A stretch of DNA of 64,000 bases from Thiomicrorhabdus sp. zzn3 (GTDB taxonomy: Bacteria > Pseudomonadota > Gammaproteobacteria > Thiomicrospirales > Thiomicrospiraceae). Positions 17,447 through 27,300 of this stretch are shown in pieces. Every line of letters begins with the position of its first letter. Position 1 is the stretch's first letter. The stretch covers positions 62,001 through 126,000 of the forward strand of contig NZ_JARUQS010000001.1 of NCBI RefSeq assembly GCF_029767755.1. Reading direction: 5' to 3'. Position numbers and translations under genes: made by a program. The notes beneath the pieces are model-generated. The model had not been told where the DNA came from and searched no databases. It was given only the letters and a program-made list of their open reading frames with translations.

Positions 17447-18541
17447 ATGAAAAAAAGCCTGTTAATGCTCGCTTTGTCATCTGTTTTTGCAGCGTCCGCT
17501 GTATCGGCTTCGACGGCCAATGAGGATCCTTATGTTGCCGGTTTTGAGGCTTATGCCAAAGAACTCGGCAGTTACAGCGTGACGCTGGAAGAGTCTGTAG
17601 AAACCTACGCTAAAGATGTTAGCCAGACGGAGAAGAAAGCCGGATATATCGGTAAGGTGTTGCCAATCCCGCAAGCCCAAGAGGTCACCGACGGTGTCTA
17701 CACCGTGGTCGGAAGCATGATTTGGCACAATCCTGCCAATTTCGGCCTCAACAATAATCTGTCGTTTATTGTTTTTGAAAACGGCGTCTTTGTGTTTAAT
17801 GCGGGAGCCAATCCGGCTCTGGCATACAGCTTGCATCAGCAAATTAAACAGGTTACCAACAAGCCGGTTAAGTGGGTCGCAGTGGAAAATAATCAGGGGC
17901 ACGCCTATTTAGGCGCGAGCTACTGGGTGGATGTGGGGGTTAGAAACCTTTATTCCAGTTCGATGGCCAACCAGCAGTTTAATGACGCCTTTGACTTCAT
18001 TAAGGATGAGTGGGGAACCCGGGTCAGTAAGGCTTTGACCAATTCAGCTCGCAATGTGTCTGACAAATTCACCACCTTCGATGGTGAAATGCAGGTTGAT
18101 GTCGGTGGTGGCGAAGTGGTGATTCTCAAGGATTTCGGTCCGGGGCATACTCCGGCGTCCACCAGTATGTACATTCCATCGCGCAAAGTGCTGTTGACCG
18201 GTGATCTCGGGTTTAATGAGCGTATGCCGGTGTTCTTTAACTATACCGATTCGTTTGCCTGGGAAGGTTCCTATAAAAATATGATGGAGAACATTCCGGC
18301 CGATACCTTCGTGATTCCAGGGCACGGCACGCCGGCGGATATGGCGACGATTAAGCGTCAGACGTATGATTATCTGGTGTATCTGCATCAGGCGGTACAG
18401 AAAGTGGTGGATGCTGGCGGCAATGGTGAGGAGGCTGAGCAGGTGGATCAATCGATGTATAAAGATCGTCCGGTGTTTGATCAGGCGGCGAAGAATAACG
18501 CACGGCATGTCTACAACGAAATCACCGGCGGTGATTTTTAA
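17447..18541 (+). CDS. Exported metallo-beta-lactamase-fold protein
   Basis: 364 aa with a signal peptide (MKKSLLMLALSSVFAASAVSA, cleavage near residue 21). The fold is recognised from GPGHTPASTSMYI, LLTGDLGF and VIPGHGTPAD, which supply the third His, the Asp and the last His of the family. The first motif, normally HxHxDH, reads NNQGHAYLG, so only one of three His/Asp ligands is kept there and a standard two-zinc centre is doubtful. Function unknown; periplasmic location inferred. A strong AGGGGGAGAG site precedes the ATG at 17447. The hairpin repeat array at 18572 follows its stop. Confidence 0.82.
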   Translation: MKKSLLMLALSSVFAASAVSASTANEDPYVAGFEAYAKELGSYSVTLEESVETYAKDVSQTEKKAGYIGKVLPIPQAQEVTDGVYTVVGSMIWHNPANFGLNNNLSFIVFENGVFVFNAGANPALAYSLHQQIKQVTNKPVKWVAVENNQGHAYLGASYWVDVGVRNLYSSSMANQQFNDAFDFIKDEWGTRVSKALTNSARNVSDKFTTFDGEMQVDVGGGEVVILKDFGPGHTPASTSMYIPSRKVLLTGDLGFNERMPVFFNYTDSFAWEGSYKNMMENIPADTFVIPGHGTPADMATIKRQTYDYLVYLHQAVQKVVDAGGNGEEAEQVDQSMYKDRPVFDQAAKNNARHVYNEITGGDF

Positions 18542-18571
18542 TTTGCGGTAAATTTTGAGCATTTCTGTGTT

Positions 18572-18815
18572 GGAGCCGAACTTATTGAGTGTTACTCAAC
18601 TTCGTTCGTCTCCGCCTTGAACTGCACTAAAAATTTCCACGCAAATTAGATCGTGTCTGATTTCGTTGTTAAACAGACGCTCATTTAGTGTTACTAAACT
18701 TCGCGTCTGTTTGCCTAGAAATCCCCCAAAATCATCTCCCAAATCGTTCATACATTTTGAGCGGCTTCTTTGTTGAAAAACGGCTCATTTGGTTTTACCA
18801 AACTTCGCTGCCTTT
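18572..18815. repeat. Three tandem structured repeat units
   Basis: Three units start at 18572, 18671 and 18775 (period ~100 bp). Each has a 10-bp outer stem, a 3/4-base internal loop (T[TC]A opposite CTTC), a 6-bp inner stem and a 3-base loop. Inner stems are TTGAGT/ACTCAA (18585-18599), TTTAGT/ACTAAA (18684-18698) and TTTGGT/ACCAAA (18788-18802). The outer stem of copy 2 is perfect, copy 1 has one mismatch, copy 3 has two mismatches and one wobble pair. Base changes compensate across both stems, so the fold is conserved and not just the sequence. It occupies most of the 328-bp gap between convergent genes. I do not recognise the family. Confidence 0.8.
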
Positions 18816-18869
18816 CGCCTTGAAGAGCCTCAAAATAATCTCTCAAATCTGTTTTCAAACAGGAGTCGC

Positions 18870-19832
18870 TTATTTCATCGGATCCATCAGGTTGGGATCG
18901 TCGATATAGCCGTTCTCCACGCCTTTGGTGACGATGGCGACGGCATCGTGCGGGTGTAGGCTTTCCAGGTGGTTAACGCGTACCCAGTAGTCCAGATATT
19001 CCGGGTTCTGTTCCAGTTTGTTCTGCAGGCGACGCCCGGCGTCTTCACAGAACATCAGGTTGGAGGCGTTCAAACGCGCAAATTCCTGTTCGTCTTCACG
19101 CTTAACAGTCGCCTGCACCGGTGTTTGCAGCGCGTCTTCAATCTGGTTGATCAGATCGGAAATTTGCAGATGATCGCTCTCTTGAACTTTGACTTTGACC
19201 TGAGCGTAAGAGCGCTGGCTGTGCGGTGTGGCATTAATCCCTTCCGGCGTGCCCAACCAGTCTACCACCGTTTGGTAGTCCAGTTCCTTCCCGGCAAATT
19301 GGGCTTCAAACGCTTCCTGAATCAGTTGGCGCGACAGGGCCGCCGAACATGGACAGGTAGAGGAGTAAGGGACTTCAATCGACAGCTCGCATTCAAATGT
19401 ACCATTGAGCAGTTCACCTCGTAACGTAGCAGGATAGTGCTTCCAGCCACTGTTATCGCTTTTAAGCGATTTACGGCGCTCATAGTAATCGAACTTGAAT
19501 TCAACAAAAGCGTGGGTGCTTAACCCCTGATGCGATTCAATGAATTTCTCCAGAATCGCGCGTACGCTTTTTGGTGTCAAAGCCTTTTCAGTCGCCATCT
19601 GGTCCAGTAACAGGTAAAGGCGGGACATGTGAATCCCTTTGCTCTGCGGGTCAATCAGATTGACATACGCCTGAGCTTGAGAGGAGACGCGAATGTCGAT
19701 GGCTTTCGAACCATCGGATTGAGCTTGTTTAACTAAAATGGGGAGTTCGATTCCACTCATTCCAACCCAGTTCAGTTTTCCGCTAGGGCCAAAATGCGGT
19801 TGGCATGCGATATCGGGCATGTGCTTGGTCAT
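18870..19832 (-). CDS. folE2: GTP cyclohydrolase I, type IB
   Basis: Converts GTP to dihydroneopterin triphosphate, the first step of folate and pterin synthesis. The 320-aa protein matches FolE2: SRLYLLLDQ, FEFKFDYYERRKS-type segment, the catalytic Cys region PYSSTCPCSAALSRQLI, HSQRSYAQVKV, and the Glu-rich FCEDAGRR. FolE2 works with several metals and often replaces zinc-dependent FolE. It lies 200 bp downstream of a COG0523 GTPase gene, a pairing often seen in zinc-limitation regulons, but I found no convincing Zur-like palindrome in the 19833-20033 gap. It may also feed pterin to the photolyase cofactor. Confidence 0.94.
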   Translation of the reverse strand: MTKHMPDIACQPHFGPSGKLNWVGMSGIELPILVKQAQSDGSKAIDIRVSSQAQAYVNLIDPQSKGIHMSRLYLLLDQMATEKALTPKSVRAILEKFIESHQGLSTHAFVEFKFDYYERRKSLKSDNSGWKHYPATLRGELLNGTFECELSIEVPYSSTCPCSAALSRQLIQEAFEAQFAGKELDYQTVVDWLGTPEGINATPHSQRSYAQVKVKVQESDHLQISDLINQIEDALQTPVQATVKREDEQEFARLNASNLMFCEDAGRRLQNKLEQNPEYLDYWVRVNHLESLHPHDAVAIVTKGVENGYIDDPNLMDPMK

Positions 19833-20033
19833 GCAATTTCCTTCGACTTTTTAAATGAGTGAGCGTCAAGGCCGTTTGATTTGAAATGGCGCTCTGAATT
19901 GGATTTCAAGCGGGCTCCGTCGCTTTATTTTCAATGTTAAAGAACGGCAATTGGGCCTGTTGAAAAATCCAAAATGAAAATGAAACGCAATTCTAGCAAA
20001 TTTTTACACGTCGCAGAAATTTTAATGACAGTT

Positions 20034-21092
20034 TTACGACAAATTAAGGCAGCTAAGTAATTGAATTTCAATATTGTTGATAGGGTTTTGCGTTTTGTTG
20101 GATAGAGAGACAACGGGGCCGGTTTTGAAAATCAGTTCCAAGCGACTGTCTGCTCGCCAGGCGATCTCTTCAAAGGTGAGTTGGTCGTCACTCCAGTTAA
20201 TCAACTGCCACTCTTTTCCTGTTTTAAGCAGACCTTTTGCGCGTTGCAACTGTGGCGCGAGTTGTTGGAAAAACGTTTTCAGTTGCACGCGATTGAATGG
20301 TATCTCTGAACTAAAGCGCCAGCCTAATGCGTTAAGGTTGGCAACTGCCGCATTCTGATTTGAGCCTGAATAAGTAGCCTGGCAGCTTTCTATTCCGGGC
20401 AGCGTGCTCGGGTAAGTTACGGTACGGGTTTGCAGCTGGTTTAAATGGGTGTCCAGGCCGTGCAGTAAAATAAATGGTGCCGGTTGGTGTGCTTGCTGCA
20501 CGTCTGTGAGTGAAACCTGACCGAAATTGAGGGGGAGTATGGCTTTTTTAGGCGGATAGAGCGTCTGCAGGAATCGGCAGGCCTGTTCGGTTTGTGCTGG
20601 CGAGGCCTGATCGGTTTTGTTGACCAAAATGATCTCCGCCAGATGCATCAGGTCGCGCATCACCGCCGATTTTTGCCAACGTTCCGGGGTGAGTTGCATC
20701 GGGGTGATGACACCGATCACGGCTTGTACGGCCAAAGTTCGGGAAAAGGATTTCTGTTTGAGTACGTCGAGCACTTTGGCGGGATGGCCCAAGCCGGTCG
20801 GCTCAATCCATAGACGGTCAAGTTCCGGCGACAGGCTGGCGAGTCGTTCAATGGCCTGTTGCAGGGTGAACTGGGCGGTGCAGCATAGACAGCCGCCGCT
20901 GACTTCGACCACTTCCATGTCCGGGTGTTGGCTTTTCACAGTGGCGGCATCAATGTCAATGTCGCCAAATTCGTTGATTAGCAGGCCCCAGCGTTCGTCC
21001 GCCGGTTTTTGTTTGATCAGGTGTTGCAGGGTGGTGGTTTTGCCGCTGCCGAGCAGGCCGGTAATCAGGTGAACGGGCAGCGGACCAGGCAT
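20034..21092 (-). CDS. COG0523/CobW-family GTPase
   Basis: 352-aa metal-chaperone-type GTPase. The P-loop is GLLGSGKTTTLQHLI; then NEFGDIDIDA, the metal-binding C-x-C-C motif GGCLCCT, and NKTDQ. The C-terminal CobW_C domain carries no long His tract. The family delivers metals such as zinc or cobalt to client enzymes. mqo ends 8 bp upstream, so both belong to one transcript, with folE2 next downstream. The specific client is not known; neighbours suggest zinc economy around FolE2. Confidence 0.88.
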   Translation of the reverse strand: MPGPLPVHLITGLLGSGKTTTLQHLIKQKPADERWGLLINEFGDIDIDAATVKSQHPDMEVVEVSGGCLCCTAQFTLQQAIERLASLSPELDRLWIEPTGLGHPAKVLDVLKQKSFSRTLAVQAVIGVITPMQLTPERWQKSAVMRDLMHLAEIILVNKTDQASPAQTEQACRFLQTLYPPKKAILPLNFGQVSLTDVQQAHQPAPFILLHGLDTHLNQLQTRTVTYPSTLPGIESCQATYSGSNQNAAVANLNALGWRFSSEIPFNRVQLKTFFQQLAPQLQRAKGLLKTGKEWQLINWSDDQLTFEEIAWRADSRLELIFKTGPVVSLSNKTQNPINNIEIQLLSCLNLS

Positions 21093-21100
21093 GGTAAGGG

Positions 21101-22453
21101 CTATTTAAAGAACAGTAGGTCTTCGCCGTCTAACAGGTCGTCAACCAATTGTTCTTTATTGAGGTTGGCGCCCAGACGCTCGGCAATGATCTGGGCATCG
21201 CGATAGGCGTTGCCTAGACAGGTGGTGGCTCCCGGAGACGGCGTCATATTGAAGATCAGATTTTCGTCTTCTGGAACAATGCTGGCTTCCCCCAATTTTA
21301 GTTTCATTTCGGTCTTGTCGATGACTTGAGGGCGTAAGCCGCCAATGCCTTCGGCATACTCCAAATCTTGGGCTTTGACATCAGGAATGATTTTTTGTGC
21401 GTCCTTAGCAAACAGGCGGGTACGCAGCCATGGAATTTCAAAGGCGAAATTGCGGAAGATGTAGTTGCGGATGGTGCTGTCTTTCATCAGATCCCAGAAA
21501 ACTTTCAGCACCTTGAAGTCCAGCTTCAAACTCTTCCAGAAATCCCAGTAGGTTCCACCGGTATAGCGTTCCAGTTTCGGCAGTACCAGCGCGGTTGGCC
21601 CTAGGCGGGTTTTGTCCATTTCAACCAGGTCCGGATCACCGTGCAAGGCGGCAAACGGCAGTTTGTCGTTTTGCATGGTGTAGACCTTGCCGTTGAGCAT
21701 TTTAGGCACATAGTAGAAACTGCCGGCCATTGGCAGAATAGACATGTCCAGTCCGTGACCAAGCTGGTTGGCCAGGAGCAGGCTGTGTGCACCGGCGGAG
21801 ACCACGACAAAATGCGCCAGGAAGGTACCTTGCGGCGTGGTCAGTTCGTAGTGGTCTTCGTATTTGGCAATTTTTTCAACCTGAGTGCCCAGAGAGACAT
21901 TAATCTCTTTGCCATACTGGCGCGCGCTGTTGATAAATGACTTTGACAGGTTGCCATAGTTCACGGCGGAATATTCGTCGGTGCAGCCGGAGGCGAGGAT
22001 TTTTTCCGGGCGCGGTTTGCCGTCTTTTAGGGCGACGCTCGGTTCCACTTCGGCAATGCGTTCCGCATCCCACAGTTCCATATAGGGGAAAGCCTCGGCA
22101 AATTCGTGGTGGCGCTTTTCCAGACGCTCACACTCTTCTTCACCGACGGCAAGAATCATTTTTGGGAACTTGTAGAGGAAATCGTTTTTGTCGGTCTGTT
22201 CCGCATACTTCACCAGCATGTTCGCCTGGCGTTTAACGATGATCGCCTTTTCGAGAGTGTAATTGGTTTCGATGTCACCACAGTGCAAGGTTTGGCTGTT
22301 GCTGCGCGCATTGGAGTTCAGTGGCGCCAGCGAACCGTATTTTTCCAGGACGGCAATGGATTTAACATCACTGTATTTTGATAATACATAGGTTAGGGCG
22401 CAGCCGGAAATGCCGCCGCCCACGATGACCACATCAAACACGCGATTCTTCAT
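21101..22453 (-). CDS. mqo: Malate:quinone oxidoreductase
   Basis: 450-aa FAD-dependent dehydrogenase oxidising malate to oxaloacetate with electrons to quinone at the inner membrane. FAD fold at VVIVGGGISGCALTYVLSKY (residues ~9-28), then SNARSNSQTLHCGDIETNYT, YAEGIGGLRPQ and the C-terminal SPSPGATTCLGNA-like stretch TPSPGATTCLGN. The sequence is the short form typical of epsilonproteobacteria and Thiomicrospira-type sulfur oxidisers rather than the ~500-aa E. coli form. The start ATG at 22453 has only a weak ribosome site. It heads an operon with the COG0523 gene. Confidence 0.9.
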   Translation of the reverse strand: MKNRVFDVVIVGGGISGCALTYVLSKYSDVKSIAVLEKYGSLAPLNSNARSNSQTLHCGDIETNYTLEKAIIVKRQANMLVKYAEQTDKNDFLYKFPKMILAVGEEECERLEKRHHEFAEAFPYMELWDAERIAEVEPSVALKDGKPRPEKILASGCTDEYSAVNYGNLSKSFINSARQYGKEINVSLGTQVEKIAKYEDHYELTTPQGTFLAHFVVVSAGAHSLLLANQLGHGLDMSILPMAGSFYYVPKMLNGKVYTMQNDKLPFAALHGDPDLVEMDKTRLGPTALVLPKLERYTGGTYWDFWKSLKLDFKVLKVFWDLMKDSTIRNYIFRNFAFEIPWLRTRLFAKDAQKIIPDVKAQDLEYAEGIGGLRPQVIDKTEMKLKLGEASIVPEDENLIFNMTPSPGATTCLGNAYRDAQIIAERLGANLNKEQLVDDLLDGEDLLFFK

Positions 22454-22597
22454 TTACGAAACTCTACTCAAAATTTATGAAAACCGAGCCGGGTATTATA
22501 TTAAAGTTTGATGATATTTATCGGGTTTTTATTGAAAAAAGAGTGGCTTGCGGCGAGTAGGAGTTAAATTGAGGATAGGAAAAAATGAACAGTCTGC

Positions 22598-22939
22598 TTA
22601 GCGCGGACAACTTCTGGGGGATTTCTCGTAGTCGATCAAACGCGCCAAGTCCTGTTTGCACTCCGGCGTGCGGTGCAGATAGTCTGTGAATGGTTGCAGA
22701 TGAATCTGCGACAGTGCGGATTTTTCCAAGCGGTAATGCATCCAATTGCCTTCGCGCCAAGCGCTGACCAGGCCGGCGTGCTTTAAATAAGCCAAATGAC
22801 GAGAAATCGTGCTTTGGCCCTGTTCTAAAACCGACACCAGATCACAGACGCATAAAGAGTCTCTTTGCAGGAGTAGATACACAATGCGTAACCGTAAAGG
22901 TTCTGAAAGTGCTTTGAAAATATGTGCTAGAGAATCCAT
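22598..22939 (-). CDS. arsR: ArsR-family metalloregulator
   Basis: 113-aa winged-helix repressor. The DNA-binding helix contains STISRHLAYLKHAGLV, and the helix before it carries LCVCDL (Cys30, Cys32), the arsenite-sensing thiol motif of classical ArsR. I start at ATG 22939; a longer reading to 22996 adds 19 unconserved residues. It is divergent from the RND efflux genes, which begin 220 bp away, and heads an arsenic-type gene group reaching 31.6 kb. It most probably represses that group and itself, and releases DNA on binding As(III) or a similar metalloid. Confidence 0.9.
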   Translation of the reverse strand: MDSLAHIFKALSEPLRLRIVYLLLQRDSLCVCDLVSVLEQGQSTISRHLAYLKHAGLVSAWREGNWMHYRLEKSALSQIHLQPFTDYLHRTPECKQDLARLIDYEKSPRSCPR

Positions 22940-23159
22940 ATGGGTTGTGTTTTGGCAGAAGATTAATTTGCGGTGTCTTTTGGGTGGTCTGTTCAATCTT
23001 GCCGATACTATAGCATAGCTGCGTACGATATTTACACGAGTGGTGTTGTGTAATTATTGCTACATTTTTCTGATGAATCAACCGTTACGTTTAAGGTAAT
23101 ATAAGTAGACTTTAAGTGCATCGCCGCAAGGTTAAGGTGGCGAAAAAAGGAAGCAGAGG

Positions 23160-24311
23160 ATGCGACGAGTTTGGAAAGCAATGGTGAGTGTGGTGAGTGC
23201 AGGTGTTGTGATGAGCAGCGTCTGCTCACCCGTTTGGGCCTCTAAGGTTGGTGCTGATGCGGAGAGTCCTGATGCCGCTTTGCACGACATTTTGCCAATC
23301 AGAGTCACCTATATTGAAGCGGCACCAGCACAGCCTTGGTTCTTGAGTGGACGGGTGCAGCGTCGCTATCAGATTCCGTTAAGTTTTCGAGTCGGCGGTA
23401 TTGTTGAACAGCGTTTCGCCGAAGTAGGTCAATCGGTTGCTCAGGGGCAGGTATTGGCACGTTTGGAATTGCATGATTTAGCGCTGGCGGTGACGCGTGC
23501 AGAAGCCGATCGGGATGCCGCGCAGGCCAATGCGTTGAATGCGATGCGCGAGCGCGAGCGCTTGCAGAATTTGTTTGCCAAAAAACTGGTCAGTGAGCAA
23601 GATTTGCAGCGTGCGCAGACGGCTGAAGTCTCAGCGAAGAAGTCTGCGCTGTCAGCAGAATCCGCTCTGCAATTGGCTCAGCGCCAATTACAGTATGCAC
23701 AATTGCAAGTGCCGCAAGACGGCGTGTTGACTGAAGTCTCGGCTGAGCCGGGGCAGGTGATCACAGCAGGACAGCCGCTGATGCAGTTGGCCGCCGGCGA
23801 TCTGGAAGTTCAGGTCGGCGTGCCGGCCTCGCGACTGCACAGCCTTCAGCAGGCGGTGCAGGCTGTCGGTGTGGATCAGCCCTTTGTCTGTGAAGTGTCA
23901 TTGCGCGCTTATCAGCCGTTGAATCAAGAGTCAACACTGCTGTATCCCGCCTATTTTACCTTGAGCAACTGTTCAGGCGTTGTTCCTCTGGGGGCCGTGG
24001 CCGAAGTGCGCTTTTCTGTTACGGACGGGGCGGTCTCGAGCCTGCAACGCGTGCCGCTGAGCGCGGTCTGGCAGGATGGGAAAACAGCGAAAATCTGGCA
24101 GTTGGTATCGCAAGAAAATGGCGATTCTCCAGTGTACCAGGTACGGGCGCAGAGCGTGAGGGTGGTGCGTTTGGATGCTCACTATGCCTATATAGAGAGT
24201 GCTTTACCGCTGGGTGAAGCGGTGGTGGCTCAAGGTGCACACCGGCTGACCGAAGGCCAATTGGTGAGCGCATTGAAAGCCGTAGATCAAGTCAAGGCGG
24301 CTAAGCCATGA
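23160..24311 (+). CDS. RND efflux periplasmic adaptor (MFP)
   Basis: 383 aa with a signal peptide (residues 1-28), a biotinyl/lipoyl-like half-motif (SFRVGGIVEQRFAEVGQSVAQGQVLARLE), an alpha-helical hairpin (residues ~115-185, Ala/Gln/Arg-rich), the return half-motif (VPQDGVLTEVSAEPGQVITAGQPL) and a beta-barrel region. This is the HlyD/AcrA-type adaptor order. The GAGG ribosome site is next to the ATG. Its stop overlaps the RND gene start by 4 bp, so the two are translationally coupled. No outer-membrane channel gene is in the window. Confidence 0.9.
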   Translation: MRRVWKAMVSVVSAGVVMSSVCSPVWASKVGADAESPDAALHDILPIRVTYIEAAPAQPWFLSGRVQRRYQIPLSFRVGGIVEQRFAEVGQSVAQGQVLARLELHDLALAVTRAEADRDAAQANALNAMRERERLQNLFAKKLVSEQDLQRAQTAEVSAKKSALSAESALQLAQRQLQYAQLQVPQDGVLTEVSAEPGQVITAGQPLMQLAAGDLEVQVGVPASRLHSLQQAVQAVGVDQPFVCEVSLRAYQPLNQESTLLYPAYFTLSNCSGVVPLGAVAEVRFSVTDGAVSSLQRVPLSAVWQDGKTAKIWQLVSQENGDSPVYQVRAQSVRVVRLDAHYAYIESALPLGEAVVAQGAHRLTEGQLVSALKAVDQVKAAKP

Positions 24312-27300
24312 TGCAGCGCTTTAACCTCTCTGAATGGGCGGTGCGTCATCGTGCGCTGACACTTTACTTTATTTTGCTGTCGATGCTGGTGGGGACCGTT
24401 TCCTTTATCCAGCTTGGGCGTGCTGAAGATCCAAGCTTTACGATTAAAGTTCTGTTGGTTTCCGCCAAGTGGCCGGGGGCAACGCCGCAACAGATGCAGG
24501 AATTGGTTGCCGATCCGATCGAAAGGCGTCTGCAGGAAGTGGAATATTTCGACCGCGTGGAAACCACCTCGCGTCCCGGACAGCTGACGATGCTGGTGCA
24601 ATTGCTTGAGCATACGCCGCCGGACGAGGTTCAGAACCAATTCTATGAGGTGCGAAAACGCATGCTGGATCTGTCCGCACAGCTGCCTAAGGGCGTGCAG
24701 GGGCCGATTGTCAAAGATGATTTTTCCGATGTTTACTTCACCCTGTATGCGTTGACGCGTGGCAGCCAGGATTATGCGCAGTGGCTGTCTGAAGCCGAGC
24801 GTACCCGTGACGCCTTGCTGCGAGTGGAGGGGGTGCAGAAAGTCAATCTGCTCGGCGAGCAGACGCAGCAAATTCAGATTGAATTCGATGATCGTAAATT
24901 GAACGAATTAGGATTGGCGCGCGATCAGCTTCTACAAACGTTGGAAGCGTATCAGCAGGTCGTGCCGAGCGGGTTTATGGAAACTGACGGCCCACGCGTC
25001 TATCTGCGCAATCCGGCGGAAAGGCGTTCTCTGGAGGAGCTTAAGCAGCTGCCGATTGCGGCCAACGGCCAGGTGTTCCAATTGCAAGATGTGGCCACGC
25101 TGAAGCGCGGGTTTGCCGAACCGAGCGAGTATCTGATCCGTAATCAGGGAGAGGATGCCTTGCTGCTGGGGGTGATTATGCGTAAGGACGTCAATGGTCT
25201 GGCGCTGTCTGATCGACTCACCCAATTTCAACAGGCCTGGTCCAATGAGCTGCCGGCGGATATGACGCTGCAAAAAGTGACCAACCAGGGGGATGCGATC
25301 GCCCTGGCGGTCAATACCTTTCAGTTGAAGTTCCTGATGGCGGTGCTGGTGGTGATGGCGGTGAGTTTTGTCGCGTTGGGTTGGCGGGCCGGCGTGGTGG
25401 TGGCCTTGGCGATTCCGCTGACACTGGCCTTGACCTTTTTGCTGATGGAGTTGACCGGGCGCAATCTGGATCGCATTACCCTCGGGGCCTTGATCTTGGC
25501 GTTGGGATTGTTGGTGGACGATGCCATCATCGCCATCGAGATGATGCTGGTCAAAATGGAAGAGGGGCTGGATCGCATGAAAGCGGCGGCCTATGCCTGG
25601 ACAGTGACCGCGTCACCGATGCTGTTCGGTACCCTGGTCACCGTGACCGGTTTTGTGCCGATCGGCTTTGCCGCCTCCAATGTCGGCGAATACGCCGGCA
25701 ATATTTTCTGGATTCTGGCGTTTGCACTGACGCTGTCATGGATTGTGGCGGTGGTGTTTACCCCCTATCTGGGCTACAAAATGCTGCCGCAGCCGAAAGT
25801 TCTTCGTTCCGAGACGCATCAAGGCGTGCCGCACAATATCTTTACCCGAAGTCTGTCCGGCGTGGTGCATGGGTGTGTGGCGCACCGAAAAACCGTCGTC
25901 GCGATGACGATAGGCCTGTTTGTTCTGGCGGTCATCGGCATGGTGCAGAAGGTGGAAAAGCAGTTTTTTCCGAGTTCGGATCGTCCCGAGCTGATGGTGG
26001 ATATTTATCTGCCGGAAGGCAGCAGTCAGAAGGTGACCGATCAGTTGACGCGACAGGTGGAAGCCTATCTGAAAACCCAGCCGGAGGTGAAGAGCCTGAC
26101 CGCCTATGTGGGGCAGGGGGCACCGCGCTTCTTTCTGGCATTGAATCCGGAGTTGCCGAATGCCGCCTTTGCCAAAATCATTGTGGTCACGCAAGATGCC
26201 CAAGCGAGAGAGCGATTGAAGGCGCGTTTTCAATCCCATCTGGATCAGGGCGCGTTTAACGCGGCACGGGTTCGGGTGCATGCCTTGCTGTACGGCCCGC
26301 CGGTGGTATGGCCGGTCACCTTCCGCGTGATGGGGGACGATGTGGCCGTTTTGCGCGAGTGGGGCGAAAAAGTACGTCAGCAGATGGCGCGCAATCCGCA
26401 TATTGATGATGCCCATTTGGAGTGGGGCGCACGCACCCCGGCGATAGAGCTTAAGTACGACGACGCGCGTTTGGCGCGGTTGGGGCTGACGCCTTTAGCG
26501 GTGTCACAGCAGTTGCAGGCCGCGTTGCAAGGCGAAACCCGGGCCGAATTGCGTGAGCAGACGCGGCGTATTCTGCTGACGGAATTCAGTCGTTTGGGAC
26601 GCGAGGCGCAACTGGATCGTTTGGGCGAATTGACCGTTGAAAACGCCCAGGGCCAGAAGGTGCCGTTGGAACAGGTCGCGCAGTGGAAAGTGGTGTTTGA
26701 AGATCCGGTTCTGAAACGCCGCAATCGTACGCCATACATCAATGTCAACGCCGAGGTCAGCGGTGCGCAGCCTCCGGATGTGACCAATGCCATCTGGAAA
26801 GCGATGCAGCCGATGCTGGCGCAATTGCCGCACGGCTACCGGGTTGAAATCGGCGGTTCGATCGAAGAGTCGGGGCGGGCGGAGGCGTCGATTCAAAGGC
26901 TGATGCCGGTGATGGTGCTGCTGATGGTGACCTTGATCATGCTCAATATGCAGAGTTTTTCCGGTACCTTTATGGTGTTGATGACCGCGCCTTTGGGTCT
27001 GATCGGTGCGGTGGCTGCGATGTTGCTGTTCTCGCAGCCGTTCGGCTTTGTCGCCAATCTGGGGTTGATCGGTTTGGCGGGGATTTTGATGCGCAACACG
27101 CTCATTTTGGTGGGGCAGATCAACGACAACCTGCGTCACGGCATGGACGCGGAAACGGCGCTGATAGATGCCACCTTGCGTCGCGCCCGCCCGGTGCTGT
27201 TGACCGCACTGGCGGCGATGCTGGCGTTTATTCCGTTGACCACCAATACCTTCTGGGGGCCTTTAGCGTTTGTTCTGATCGGCGGCGTCAGCGTCGGCAC

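Noticed and set aside
18688-18909. Small open frame of 73 codons across the hairpin repeats
   Set aside because: Its repeating peptide simply follows the repeat units, and it has no ribosome site. The compensatory stem changes show structure, not protein, is kept.
19833-20033. Zur box searched for upstream of folE2
   Set aside because: No convincing AT-rich palindrome of the Zur type was found in the gap.
25381-26259. 292-codon plus-strand frame within the RND gene, and several minus-strand frames there
   Set aside because: All lie in alternative frames of the complete RND transporter and show Gly/Arg-rich shadow composition.
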